DNA from: Streptomyces sp. WM6386
GTDB taxonomy: Bacteria > Actinomycetota > Actinomycetes > Streptomycetales > Streptomycetaceae
DNA length: 16,879 bases
Assembly (NCBI RefSeq): GCF_000972385.1
Contig: NZ_JXTE01000110.1
Coordinates: 1-16,879, forward strand
Direction: 5' to 3'
Made by a program: the position numbers and the translations under genes. The notes under the pieces were generated by a model that was not told the DNA's origin, did not search any database, and saw only the letters and a program-made list of their open reading frames with translations. Of this stretch, positions 1 through 7,158 are shown piece by piece (within the stretch, counting starts at the first letter, position 1; the number at the start of each line of letters is the position of its first letter).

Positions 1-147
1 GTCGGCAACCCCCTCAAACTCTCCGACTCCCCCACCCACATCACCACCCCACCCCTCCTGGGCCAGCACACCGAAGAAATCCTCATCGGCGAACTCGGCA
101 TCGGTGACGAGGAATTGCGCCTGCTCAAGTCGAGCGGGGTGATCTGA
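1..147 (+). CDS. frc: Formyl-CoA:oxalate CoA-transferase, C-terminal end (partial)
   Basis: Frame 1 is open from the window edge to a TGA at 145-147, giving the last 48 residues of a protein whose start lies outside the window. The visible part reads NPLKLSDSP, then PLLGQHTEEIL and a final ELGIGDEELRLLKSSGVI. This is the typical end of class III (CaiB/BaiF) CoA-transferases: a proline-rich loop, the LGxHTxEIL helix and a short helix ending in a small-residue-G-x-I tail. The NPLKLSDSP form is typical of formyl-CoA transferase, which moves CoA from formyl-CoA to oxalate for decarboxylation by oxalyl-CoA decarboxylase in the cytoplasm. The OFA-family transporter immediately downstream supports the oxalate reading. 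The catalytic aspartate is not in view, so another class III CoA-transferase cannot be excluded. Confidence 0.75.
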   Translation, partial: VGNPLKLSDSPTHITTPPLLGQHTEEILIGELGIGDEELRLLKSSGVI

Positions 148-275
148 CGTGACATGACCGAGCAAGGGGCCGACCGACGGTGCGCGTCGCCCGGCCCCGG
201 GACCCGTGCGCGCACGAAAGGCATTTGGACAGGGGGCGCTGGCCAGATCTTTCGACGCAAGGAGTGCTTGAGCAG

Positions 276-1661
276 ATGACAACCATCGACTATTCGACGT
301 CCGTCCCGTACCGGGAGGTGACGGACGCCAACGGCCGCGTGTACCGCGTCGGTGAGACCGACATCGACATCATGGGCCGTAAACGCAAGTGGATGGTCAT
401 CCTGCCGTGGGTCGGCATGATGGGCATCAGCTCGGCGGAGTACGCGTTCGCGTCTGCCGAGGACACGCTGCACATCGCACACGGCTGGAACGACGGCCAC
501 ATCTTCTGGATGCTCGGCGTCTGGGTGTTCTTCCAGGCGGCGGTCGCCTTCCCGGCCGGAAAGCTCAGGGAAAGCGGAAAGCTGCCCGCACGTTGGGCGA
601 TGATCCTCGGCGCGATCGGCACACTGCTCGGATATCTGTCTCTCGCGTTCGCGCCGCATGTGGTCGTCGCGTACGTCGGGTTCGGCATGTTCAGCGGTAT
701 GGGCGCCGGAATGGTCTACGCGACCTGTGTGAACATGGTCGGCAAATGGTATCCGGAGCGAAAGGGAGGAAAGACCGGGTTCGTCAACGGAGGATTCGCC
801 TACGGTTCCGTGCCGTTCGTCTTCCTCTTCACCAGCTACATGGATCTGACGAACTTCCGCTGGGTGCTCGTCGCGGTCGGAGTCCTCCTGGCCACGGCCG
901 TGGCTGTGGCCGGCTCCTTCTTCAAGGACCCGCCGAAGAACTGGTGGCCGGCCGAGGTCGACCCGCTGAGCCCGCCGACCGACCCCCGGGCCCGGCGTGC
1001 CATGGCCATGAACCCGCCTGCCGTGCGGCAGTACACGCCGGGCGAGGCCTGGCGTACCGGACGGGTCGCGCTGATGTGGTTCTGCCTGCTGTGCACCTCG
1101 GGCGTGAACATCTTCGGTATCGCCTTCCAGGTCGACATAGGCGAGGAGGCCGGCTTCGCGGGCGGAATCGTCGCGACGGCCATGTCGATGAAGGCCATCG
1201 TCAACGGCACCGGACGCGGTGTGATCGGCTGGCTGTCGGACCGTTACGGGCGAAAGCGGTGCCTGATCTTCGTCTGCATCGTCCTCGGCCTTTCGCAGTA
1301 CGGCATCCTGTGGTCCGCCGACATGAAGAACCTCCCGTTGTTCCTGCTCTTCTCCAGCATCTCCGGGTTCGGCGGTGGCGCCATCTTCCCTATGTTCGCG
1401 GCCATGACGGCGGACTACTTCGGCGAGAACAACAACGCCTCCAACTACGGCCTGGTCTACAGCTCCAAACTGGTATCCGGACTTCTCGGAGCCGGAATGG
1501 GCAAGGTCGTCGTGGACCACTGGGGACACAGTGGCGCATTCACGCTGGCCGGCTCGATCTCTCTGTTCGCCGCGTTCATCGCCCTGTTCCTGACCCCGCC
1601 GGGCCGGCCGAAGAAGGAGGTCAAGGCCAACCCGATGCCCATCAGCCGGGACACGGACTGA
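276..1661 (+). CDS. OFA-family MFS transporter (oxalate/formate antiporter-like)
   Basis: A 461-residue major facilitator with about twelve hydrophobic segments, predicted to lie in the cytoplasmic membrane. OFA-type features include the early KWMVILPWVGMM segment, the loop motif GWLSDRYGRKR, and ADYFGENNNASNYGLVYSSK late in the second half. Lys398 in YSSK falls where OxlT has its substrate-binding lysine. The tail is charged (RPKKEVKA). An in-frame GTG at 180 would add 32 arginine-rich residues, but the ATG at 276 is preferred because GGAG lies 11 nt upstream and because alignable sequence starts only after it. It follows a formyl-CoA transferase end by 128 bp, which fits oxalate uptake or oxalate/formate exchange. 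The exact substrate is inferred from context. No convincing promoter is visible in the gap. Confidence 0.85.
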   Translation: MTTIDYSTSVPYREVTDANGRVYRVGETDIDIMGRKRKWMVILPWVGMMGISSAEYAFASAEDTLHIAHGWNDGHIFWMLGVWVFFQAAVAFPAGKLRESGKLPARWAMILGAIGTLLGYLSLAFAPHVVVAYVGFGMFSGMGAGMVYATCVNMVGKWYPERKGGKTGFVNGGFAYGSVPFVFLFTSYMDLTNFRWVLVAVGVLLATAVAVAGSFFKDPPKNWWPAEVDPLSPPTDPRARRAMAMNPPAVRQYTPGEAWRTGRVALMWFCLLCTSGVNIFGIAFQVDIGEEAGFAGGIVATAMSMKAIVNGTGRGVIGWLSDRYGRKRCLIFVCIVLGLSQYGILWSADMKNLPLFLLFSSISGFGGGAIFPMFAAMTADYFGENNNASNYGLVYSSKLVSGLLGAGMGKVVVDHWGHSGAFTLAGSISLFAAFIALFLTPPGRPKKEVKANPMPISRDTD

Positions 1662-1706
1662 TCCCGGTTTCCCGGCGCGTTCAGCCGAACGGCATTCAGT
1701 CCGAGC

Positions 1707-1743
1707 AAAACGCTCGGCCGGGCTTCTCCCGGCCGAGCGTTTT
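1707..1743. terminator. Perfect 16-bp bidirectional intrinsic terminator
   Basis: Bases 1707-1722 and 1728-1743 are exact reverse complements, with a 5-nt loop CTTCT at 1723-1727. The arms begin with AAAA and end with TTTT, so each strand has a GC-rich stem followed by a U-tract. The hairpin lies 46 nt after the transporter stop and 47 nt beyond the stop of the convergent minus-strand gene, so it should terminate both transcripts. Confidence 0.9.
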
Positions 1744-1789
1744 GCGTGAGCGAGTGGCGTGCGCGATCGGAGACCGCGTACCCGGGTGG

Positions 1790-2836
1790 CTACTCGCCGC
1801 ACTTCTCCCTGAGCGAGTGGAGGTGTTCGCTGGAGCGCCGCGCGAACGTGAAGGACTCGGTCGGCTGGTCGTGCTCGGCCTGCCAGTGGTGGGCGAACCG
1901 TTCACCGCGCAGCCTGGTCACGGCGGAGATGAACCGCCGGTAGTCGATGTCGCCGTCGCCGACGTCGGTCATGCGGTAGCCGTAGGTGTTCGCGGGGTCG
2001 CTCACACCGTCCTTGACGTGGAACAGCGGATAGCGGTGGGGCTGCTTGAGGACGTAGTCCAGCGGCTCGAACGGCGCGGCTGTGCCGTCGGGGCGCTTGG
2101 AGAAGCGGAACTGGCCCGAGTACGCCCAGAAGATGTCCATCTCCAGGAACACCAGGTCGGGGTCGGTCTCGGCGAGCAGGACGTCGTAGAGACGGACCTT
2201 GGGGTTGTCGGTGGCGAAGGAGAACTCCTCGGAGTGGTTGTGCTGGTAGAACTTCATGCCGCGGGCCCGGGCGGCGGCGCCGTAGGTGTTGAACTCCTGC
2301 GCCGCGCGTTTCCAGGCGTCGACGGTGGAGCCGTAGCGGAACGGTCCCGAGGCGGTGCCGATGTGCTTGAGGCCGAGGGCCTGGGCGTCGTCGAGGACCT
2401 TGGTGAGGTTCTGGGCGAAGGTGTAGGCGTTCGGGTCGTCGGAGTAGTAGCCGACATGGCTGCCGATCGGGTTCAGGCCGTGGTTCCTGGCCAGCCGCTT
2501 GAGCTGGGCGAGGGTGATCGGGCCGGCCGAGCCCTGGGTGTATCCGGCGAACTCGACCTCGTCGTAGCCGTACTTGGCCAGTTCGGCGAAGACAGGCGCG
2601 AAGCCGAGGGTGGAGACCTTGTCGCGCAGGCTGTAGAGCTGGATGCCGAGCCGGCCGGGGGGCAGGACGGGACGGCCGCGGCCCGCGCTGCCGGACGCGG
2701 CCTCGGTGGCGGCGCCGGCGGGGGTCGCGGCGGCGCCCACGAGCGCGGCGGCGGTGGCGCCCGCGGCCACACCGAGCATGCCTCGTCTGGTGAGGCGGTG
2801 GGTGAGCTCGGGGTCGGGCTGGGAGATGCGGCTCAT
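1790..2836 (-). CDS. Tat-exported sugar phosphate isomerase/epimerase (AP endonuclease 2-type TIM barrel)
   Basis: A 348-residue protein. Residues 1-42 form a twin-arginine signal (LTRRGMLG, Arg17-Arg18, then an alanine-rich hydrophobic stretch ending ATPAGAA), so it is probably secreted folded. Residues about 63-345 are a xylose-isomerase-like TIM barrel: GIQLYSLRDK at strand 1, YQHNH at 197-201, LEMDIFW at 231-237, LFHVKD at 271-276 and AEHDQ near 320-324. These are positions that usually carry the divalent-metal and sugar ligands. The ATG at 2836 is preferred over a TTG 21 nt upstream because GAGGAG sits 7 nt before it. It is the last gene of the minus-strand locus, ending at the shared terminator. 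A tandem 22-bp repeat lies directly before its ribosome site. The substrate is unknown; a keto- or inositol-type sugar is plausible from context. Confidence 0.85.
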   Translation of the reverse strand: MSRISQPDPELTHRLTRRGMLGVAAGATAAALVGAAATPAGAATEAASGSAGRGRPVLPPGRLGIQLYSLRDKVSTLGFAPVFAELAKYGYDEVEFAGYTQGSAGPITLAQLKRLARNHGLNPIGSHVGYYSDDPNAYTFAQNLTKVLDDAQALGLKHIGTASGPFRYGSTVDAWKRAAQEFNTYGAAARARGMKFYQHNHSEEFSFATDNPKVRLYDVLLAETDPDLVFLEMDIFWAYSGQFRFSKRPDGTAAPFEPLDYVLKQPHRYPLFHVKDGVSDPANTYGYRMTDVGDGDIDYRRFISAVTRLRGERFAHHWQAEHDQPTESFTFARRSSEHLHSLREKCGE

Positions 2837-2849
2837 GCCTGAACTCCTC

Positions 2850-2893
2850 GATGTCAAAGGGCGTTGTCAGTGATGTCAAAGGGCGTTGTCAGT
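2850..2893. repeat. Perfect 22-bp tandem direct repeat upstream of the Tat isomerase gene
   Basis: Bases 2850-2871 are repeated exactly at 2872-2893. On the minus strand each unit contains two direct TGACA motifs (TGACAACGCCCTTTGACA). The downstream unit ends at the GAGGAG ribosome site of the isomerase gene. It may be a recent slippage duplication or a paired operator. The upstream TTGACA has no good -10 at 17 bp, so no promoter is called. Confidence 0.9.
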
Positions 2894-2903
2894 GGCGAGT
2901 GCT

Positions 2904-4424
2904 TCACTGGTGACCAGTCGGAGGAGACCGGTCGTGTGGGCCGGTGGGTGGGCCGGTGGGTGGGCCGGTCAGCCGAGACCGGCCAGTCGGAGCAGGAGTG
3001 CTTTCACATCGGTGGCAGCGACCCGGTCGCCGACTGCACGGGGGGGTGGAGCAGATGAGTAGCGGACCGTCGTCGTCGTTCGCCGGGAGGCGGCCGTGGC
3101 TGCCGCGGACGGGTGAGGGATCCAGAGGCACGACCGCCATGCGGTAGCGCAGGCCGAGTTTCTTGCGGGCCAGTGCGGTGGCCGCCTTGACCTTGACGTA
3201 GGGGTCGCGGGGATCCATGAAGAGTTCGACCGGGTCGTAGCCGGGTTTGCGGTGGATCTCGACGAGTCGCGCGAAGTCGGGCGCGCGGGCGTCGTCGAGC
3301 CAGTAGTAGTACGTGAACCAGGCGTCCGGCTCCGCGACGGCGACGAGCTCTCCGGAGCGCGGGTGGTCGAGGTGGTGGGTCTTCTTTCCCTCGTCGTCCA
3401 GGAGTTGCTCGATGCCGGGCAGTCCGGCGAGGGCGTCCCGGGTCGCCTCCAGGTCTTCGGGGCGACGCACATAGACGTGGGCGATCTGGTGGTCGGCGAC
3501 CGCGAAGGCACGTGAGGCCATCGGGTCCAGGCACTCCATGCCGTCCTGGGTGTGCACCTCCAGCAGTCCTGCGCGGCGCAGGGCGCGGTTGATGTCGACG
3601 GGCCGGCTGACCCTGGTGATGCCGTACTCGGACAGCGCGACGACGGTACGGCCCTCCGCGCGGGCGTCGTCCAGCAGCGGGGCCAGGGCTCGGTCCAGGT
3701 CGGCGGCCGCCTTCAGGGAGCGTGGGTCCTCGGGGCCGAAGCGCTGCAGGTCGTAGTCGAGGTGCGGGAGGTAGCACAGCGTCAGATCGGGGTGGCGGGT
3801 GCTGATGAGGTGGCGGGTCGCGTCGATGATCCAGCGGCTGGAGACGAGGCCGGCACCGGGGCCCCAGAAGTGGAAGAGGGGGAAGGTGCCGAATTTCGCG
3901 GTGAGTTCGTCGTGCAGGGCCACAGGGCGGGTGTAGCAGTCGGGTTCCTTGCGGCCGTCGGAGTAGTAGATCGGACGGCGGGTGACGGTGATGTCGGTGT
4001 CGGCGCCCATGGCGTACCACCAGCAGATGTTGGCGACGGTGTAGCCGGGATGGGCGCGGCGGGCGGCGTCCCACAGCTTGTCCCCGGCGACCAGGCCGTT
4101 GTGCTGACGCCACAGGAGTACGTCGCCGAGGTCGCGGAAGTACCAGCCGTTGCCGACGATGCCGTGCTCGGCCGGGTGGGTGCCGGTCAGGAAGGTGGAC
4201 TGGGCGGCGCAGGTGACGGCCGGCAGGACGGTTTCGAGGGGAGCGTGCGAGCCCGCTCGGGCGAGGGTCTTGAGGTGGGGCATGTGGTCGAGGAGACGGG
4301 GGGTGAGGCCGACGACGTCGAGGACGAGGAGCGGCGTGGGGCGCGGGTCGGTCCGGTGGGTGTCGGTGGCGGCATCGGGGTCCCTGGCGGCTTCGGCGGC
4401 CGTGGCGGCTTTGTGGGTGCTCAT
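2904..4424 (-). CDS. eboF: EboF-type nucleotide pyrophosphatase/phosphodiesterase family protein (C-terminal frameshift)
   Basis: A 506-residue reading frame of the type I phosphodiesterase/alkaline-phosphatase superfamily. LLVLDVVGLTP gives the first metal aspartate (Asp36). PAVTCAAQSTFLTGTHPAEHG carries the presumed nucleophile Thr71, followed by IVGNGWYFRD. The later ligand motifs are unusual: LDYDLQRFGP replaces the common D-x-x-G-H-x-x-G-P, and LSEYGI replaces S-D-H-G. I believe this is a subfamily trait rather than damage. From about residue 460 the frame becomes Pro/Arg/Thr-rich, and the expected family ending is found in another frame (2969-3045). A 1-nt change in the G7 run at 3040-3046 is therefore likely. 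Its start overlaps the eboE stop (ATGA, 4421-4424). EboF is a soluble member of ebo clusters linked to moving metabolites towards the periplasm or membrane; its substrate is not known. Confidence 0.8.
   Translation of the reverse strand: MSTHKAATAAEAARDPDAATDTHRTDPRPTPLLVLDVVGLTPRLLDHMPHLKTLARAGSHAPLETVLPAVTCAAQSTFLTGTHPAEHGIVGNGWYFRDLGDVLLWRQHNGLVAGDKLWDAARRAHPGYTVANICWWYAMGADTDITVTRRPIYYSDGRKEPDCYTRPVALHDELTAKFGTFPLFHFWGPGAGLVSSRWIIDATRHLISTRHPDLTLCYLPHLDYDLQRFGPEDPRSLKAAADLDRALAPLLDDARAEGRTVVALSEYGITRVSRPVDINRALRRAGLLEVHTQDGMECLDPMASRAFAVADHQIAHVYVRRPEDLEATRDALAGLPGIEQLLDDEGKKTHHLDHPRSGELVAVAEPDAWFTYYYWLDDARAPDFARLVEIHRKPGYDPVELFMDPRDPYVKVKAATALARKKLGLRYRMAVVPLDPSPVRGSHGRLPANDDDGPLLICSTPPCSRRPGRCHRCESTPAPTGRSRLTGPPTGPPTGPHDRSPPTGHQ
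2906..2918. repeat. 13-bp palindrome ACTGGTGACCAGT
   Basis: The arms ACTGGT and ACCAGT are exact reverse complements around one central base. It lies between the likely original end of eboF (2969) and the next start (2836). It could be a regulator site, but the length alone gives little statistical support. The 10-mer CCAGTCGGAG that overlaps it (2914-2923) recurs at 2983-2992. Confidence 0.4.
2937..2969. repeat. 12-bp tandem repeat, 2.75 copies (unit TGGGCCGGTGGG)
   Basis: Copies lie at 2937-2948 and 2949-2960, with a 9-nt partial at 2961-2969. In the current eboF frame they encode the low-complexity GPPTGPPTGP. They lie just past the stop of the reconstructed, frame-corrected eboF, so they were probably non-coding spacer before the frameshift. 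Confidence 0.85.
2969..3045 (-). other. Out-of-frame authentic C-terminus of eboF
   Basis: Read one frame over from the long eboF frame, this stretch encodes RAVGDRVAATDVKALLLRLA followed by GLG and TGA at 2969-2971. It looks like a normal C-terminal helix, unlike the low-complexity tail of the annotated frame. Adding one C to the run on the minus strand restores ...LLICSTPPRAVGD... and gives a protein of about 484 residues. Confidence 0.7.
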
Positions 4425-5620
4425 GGGAGTTCCTTCAGGCCGAGGTCCGTCAACAGATCGCGGGCGAGGGTGAGTTCGGCGGCGATGCCGTCGGCGAGCT
4501 GGGCCCGGCCGCGGGGCCGCAGCTCGGGTGGGAGGGCCTGCCAGGTGTAGGTCTCGACCTCCAGGTGGCGGGTGAGCGGGTGCGGGCCGCCGACCAGCCG
4601 GGTCAGCGCGGCTCTGAGGACGGGGAGCGTGGAGGTGAGGGGCGCGGCGGGGGCCGCGTGCAGGGGGACGTGGAAGTGGGCGCGCCAGGGGCTCGCGTCG
4701 GGCAGTGTGTCGCCGCCGAGGGCCTCGCCCAGGTCGTCGGTGCCGCGCAGTCCCGCGGCGATGGGGGCCCCTCCCGCTCGAACGGAGTTGAGAGTGGGGG
4801 ACGTGCGGGTCTGGTGCAGGAAGCGGGGTTCGTCGAAGGCGGCGAGGGCCGTGCGGACCTCCGGCAGATGGGGGTGCTCGGCGTGCAGGGCCGCCGAGAG
4901 CTGGGATTTGACGACGGGGACGCCGGCCGCGGTGAGCGCGTCGAGGGCGGTGTGCGGGTCTTCGAAGGAGGTGGCGAGGTGGCAGGTGTCGACGCAGATG
5001 CCGATCCGGCGGTGGCCGATCGCGGACAGCGGGGCGAGGGCGTCGTGGGTGGTCTCGACGACGCAGCCGGGTTCCGGTTCGAGGCCGATGCGGATGGACC
5101 GTCCGGTCAGCTCCTGCAGGGCGTCGAGGCGTTCGGCGAGCGTGCGCAGGGCCTTCTCGTGGCGTCCGGTGTCGTGGGCGGCGGTGCGCCACGCGAGCGG
5201 CAGGGTCGAGATGCTGCCCTCGGTGACGTCGTCGGGGAGGAGTCCGGCCAGGACCCGGGCCAGGGCGGTGGTGTGCTCCAGGCGTTCGGGGTCGGCCCAG
5301 TCCGGTCGGTAGACGCGGTACTTGACCTCCTCGGCACCGAACCCGTCGTAGGGGAAGCCGTTGAGGGTGACCACTTCCAGGCCGCGCCGGTCGAGTTCGG
5401 CGCGCAGGGCGCGCAGGGCGGAGGGGTCGGAGTCCAGGGCGCGGGCGGCGTCGGCGGCCAGCCACAGGCCGATGCCGAGGCGGTCGCGGCCGAGACGGCG
5501 GCGGACGGGTTCGCAGTGGTCGCGGAGTTGGGCGACTACGCCGTCGAGGGTCTCTGCGGGGTGGACGTTGGTGCAGTAGGCGAGGTGGACGGTGGAGCCG
5601 TCGGGGTGGCGGAAGCGCAT
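4421..5620 (-). CDS. eboE: Metabolite traffic protein EboE (xylose-isomerase-like TIM barrel)
   Basis: A 399-residue protein with the recognisable EboE layout: CTNVHPAET at 16-24, GLWLAADAA at 51-59, NGFPYDGF at 87-94, KYRVYRPDW at 100-108, EPEPGC at 181-186, DTCHLAT at 211-217 and a late HFHVPL. These are the conserved positions of a TIM barrel that resembles sugar phosphate isomerases. The EPEP and DTCH motifs are the likely metal-ligand strands. It starts 3 bp after the eboB stop and its own stop overlaps the eboF start. Residues 274-286 (SPTLNSVRAGGAP) are encoded by a hairpin resembling a dispersed Streptomyces repeat and look inserted just before LRGTDDLGEAL. EboE proteins accompany eboA/B/C/D/F in metabolite-transport clusters, but no reaction is established. 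Confidence 0.88.
   Translation of the reverse strand: MRFRHPDGSTVHLAYCTNVHPAETLDGVVAQLRDHCEPVRRRLGRDRLGIGLWLAADAARALDSDPSALRALRAELDRRGLEVVTLNGFPYDGFGAEEVKYRVYRPDWADPERLEHTTALARVLAGLLPDDVTEGSISTLPLAWRTAAHDTGRHEKALRTLAERLDALQELTGRSIRIGLEPEPGCVVETTHDALAPLSAIGHRRIGICVDTCHLATSFEDPHTALDALTAAGVPVVKSQLSAALHAEHPHLPEVRTALAAFDEPRFLHQTRTSPTLNSVRAGGAPIAAGLRGTDDLGEALGGDTLPDASPWRAHFHVPLHAAPAAPLTSTLPVLRAALTRLVGGPHPLTRHLEVETYTWQALPPELRPRGRAQLADGIAAELTLARDLLTDLGLKELP
4763..4801. repeat. Dispersed Streptomyces-type hairpin element inside eboE
   Basis: On the minus strand the stretch begins CCCCCACTCTCAACTCCG and continues TTCGAGCGGGAGGGG, an imperfect hairpin with C-rich and G-rich ends. It resembles a small palindromic sequence that I recognise as frequent between Streptomyces genes (the family with CCCACTCTCGGCTTCGCTCG). 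Here it is in frame within a coding region and adds about 13 residues. The recognition is from memory, not from a search. Confidence 0.5.
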
Positions 5621-5623
5621 GCC

Positions 5624-6472
5624 CTACTCGCCCCCGCGCAGGATGGAGTTGCCCTCGTGGGTGGGTGCGGTGGCCGTGGCGTCGAGGGTGAGGCGGCCGC
5701 TGAGGCCGTAGAAGGCGACGGGGTTGCGCCACAGCACCAGGTCGACGTCGTCCTCGGTGAAGCCGCTCGCCAGCATGGTGTCGGCGACCCTGCGGGTCTT
5801 GAGGGGATCGCTCCTGCCCCAGTCCGCGGCGGAGTTCACGAGCACCTTCTCCGGGCCGTACTCCTTCAGGATCGCGACCATCCGCTCCTCGTCCATCTTG
5901 GTGTCGGGGTAGACGGAGAAGCCCAGCCAGCAGCCACCGGCCTTGGCCTCCTTGACGGTGGTCTCGTTGAGGTGGTCGACCAGGACGTGGTCCGGGGGCA
6001 GTGCGGACTCCCGGACGACGTCGAGGGTGCGGCGCAGGCCGGCCAGTTTGTCGCGGTGCGGGGTGTGCACGAGTGCGGGCAGTTCGTGGTCGGCGGCGAG
6101 CTGGAGCTGGGCGGCGAGGGCGGTGTCCTCGGCGGGGGTCATGGAGTCGTAGCCGATCTCGCCGACGGCGACGACCTGGTCCTTGACGAGATACCGGGGC
6201 AGTTCGTCGAGGACGGGCACGCAGCGCGGGTCGTTGGCCTCCTTGGGGTTGAGGGCGAGGGTGCAGTGGTGGGCGATGCCGTACTGGGCGGCGCGGAAGG
6301 GCTCCCAGCCGAGGAGGGAGTCGAAGTAGTCGAGGAAGGAGGAGGGGGAGGTGCGGGGCTGGCCGAGCCAGAAGGAGGGTTCGACTACGGCGCGGACGCC
6401 GGCCGCGTGCATGGCCTCGTAGTCGTCGGTGGTGCGGGACGTCATGTGGATGTGGGGGTCGAACAGGCGCAT
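5624..6472 (-). CDS. eboB: EboB-type TatD-like metal-dependent hydrolase
   Basis: A 282-residue amidohydrolase-superfamily protein. The metal site is readable in order: HIH at 7-9 (FDPHIHM), Glu105 in VGEIGYD, His136 in VHTPH, His167 in VDHLNE and Asp217 in SAADWG. This is the TatD pattern, though the family here handles an unknown substrate rather than proven DNA. Its ATG overlaps the eboA stop by one base (TGATG at 6470-6474), with AAGGAG 8 nt upstream. eboE follows after 3 bp. A TatD-like enzyme between eboA and eboE is a constant part of ebo clusters, and this is the basis for the symbol. It is cytoplasmic (no signal or membrane segment). Confidence 0.85.
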   Translation of the reverse strand: MRLFDPHIHMTSRTTDDYEAMHAAGVRAVVEPSFWLGQPRTSPSSFLDYFDSLLGWEPFRAAQYGIAHHCTLALNPKEANDPRCVPVLDELPRYLVKDQVVAVGEIGYDSMTPAEDTALAAQLQLAADHELPALVHTPHRDKLAGLRRTLDVVRESALPPDHVLVDHLNETTVKEAKAGGCWLGFSVYPDTKMDEERMVAILKEYGPEKVLVNSAADWGRSDPLKTRRVADTMLASGFTEDDVDLVLWRNPVAFYGLSGRLTLDATATAPTHEGNSILRGGE

Positions 6473-7158
6473 CAGGACTGCTCCTTGGACTCGGTCGGCG
6501 TCGCCTGGGTCAGGGCCAGCGCGCGTTGGAGGTCTTCGGGCACTTCACGCCCCGCCGCGGTGCGTTCGGCGGCGTAGTCGCCGAGCATGCGGGCGAGTTC
6601 CTGGTCGGCGTGGGCCCGGCGGTCCAGGCCGGCCACCGCGTCGACGGGTACGCCGGTGAACAGGCACTTCAGGACGGCGTGCCGCCACTGGTGGGGGTCC
6701 AGGTGGCGGGCCGCGTAGGGGCCGACGGCGGCGGTGAGGAGGCGGGTGTCGTTGGTGCGCAGGGCGTCCTCGACGAGCGGGAGCGCGTCGGGGCCCGGCA
6801 CGAGGTGGGGCAGGGCGTGCAGGACGGCGCGGCGTTCGGCGGCGGTGCCCTGCCGGTAGACGCGGGTGAGGGCGGCGGTGTCGGCGTGGGCCGCGTGCAG
6901 GATGAGGACGCGGGCGGCGTCGGCGTGCTCGGGCCCGCAGCGGCGGCCGGCCTCGGCCAGGCGCAGTTCCCACACGGAGATGGGGCCGTGGACGCCGGGG
7001 TGGGCGGCGGCCTCGTCGAGGGCCTGGTCCAGCCAGGCGCGGGCGGCTCCGGCGAGGCGGGTGTCGAGGTGGGCGTGCAGGGTGGCCGGCGGGGTGTGGG
7101 CGAGGGCGTCGGGGTCCACCGTGGGGGTGTCCGGGGTGGAGTGGGCGGCGCGGGTCAT
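6472..7158 (-). CDS. eboA: EboA domain protein
   Basis: A 228-residue soluble helical protein with no catalytic motif. The diagnostic region is AVLKCLFTGVPVDAVAGLDR (161-180) followed by RAHADQELARMLGDYAAER, typical of EboA. The N-terminal half has alanine-rich helices and ISVWELRLAEAGRR near 60-73. The first 30 residues are a Pro/Thr/Ala-rich leader. The start at 7158 overlaps the stop of the upstream isomerase (ATGA), with AGGGAG at a normal distance. EboA has no known activity; it marks ebo clusters, which in cyanobacteria act in delivering scytonemin precursor to the periplasm. Confidence 0.85.
   Translation of the reverse strand: MTRAAHSTPDTPTVDPDALAHTPPATLHAHLDTRLAGAARAWLDQALDEAAAHPGVHGPISVWELRLAEAGRRCGPEHADAARVLILHAAHADTAALTRVYRQGTAAERRAVLHALPHLVPGPDALPLVEDALRTNDTRLLTAAVGPYAARHLDPHQWRHAVLKCLFTGVPVDAVAGLDRRAHADQELARMLGDYAAERTAAGREVPEDLQRALALTQATPTESKEQS

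Noticed and set aside
180..275. GTG start adding 32 residues to the transporter
   Set aside because: The extra residues are Arg-rich and unlike the family, while the ATG at 276 has its own GGAG ribosome site.
389..2842. 817-codon plus-strand open frame overlapping the transporter and the Tat isomerase
   Set aside because: It is out of frame with the transporter, crosses a perfect terminator, is Arg/Gly/Val-rich with no domain, and arises from the GC-rich codon pattern of the real genes.
2851..2879. TTGACA with TGACAT 17 bp downstream as a promoter for the Tat isomerase gene
   Set aside because: The -10 match is poor and the transcript would start inside the ribosome site; it is better explained as part of the tandem repeat.
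4565..6577. 670-codon plus-strand open frame opposite eboE and eboB
   Set aside because: Gly/Val-rich antisense shadow with no ribosome site or motif; the minus strand carries well-recognised proteins there.
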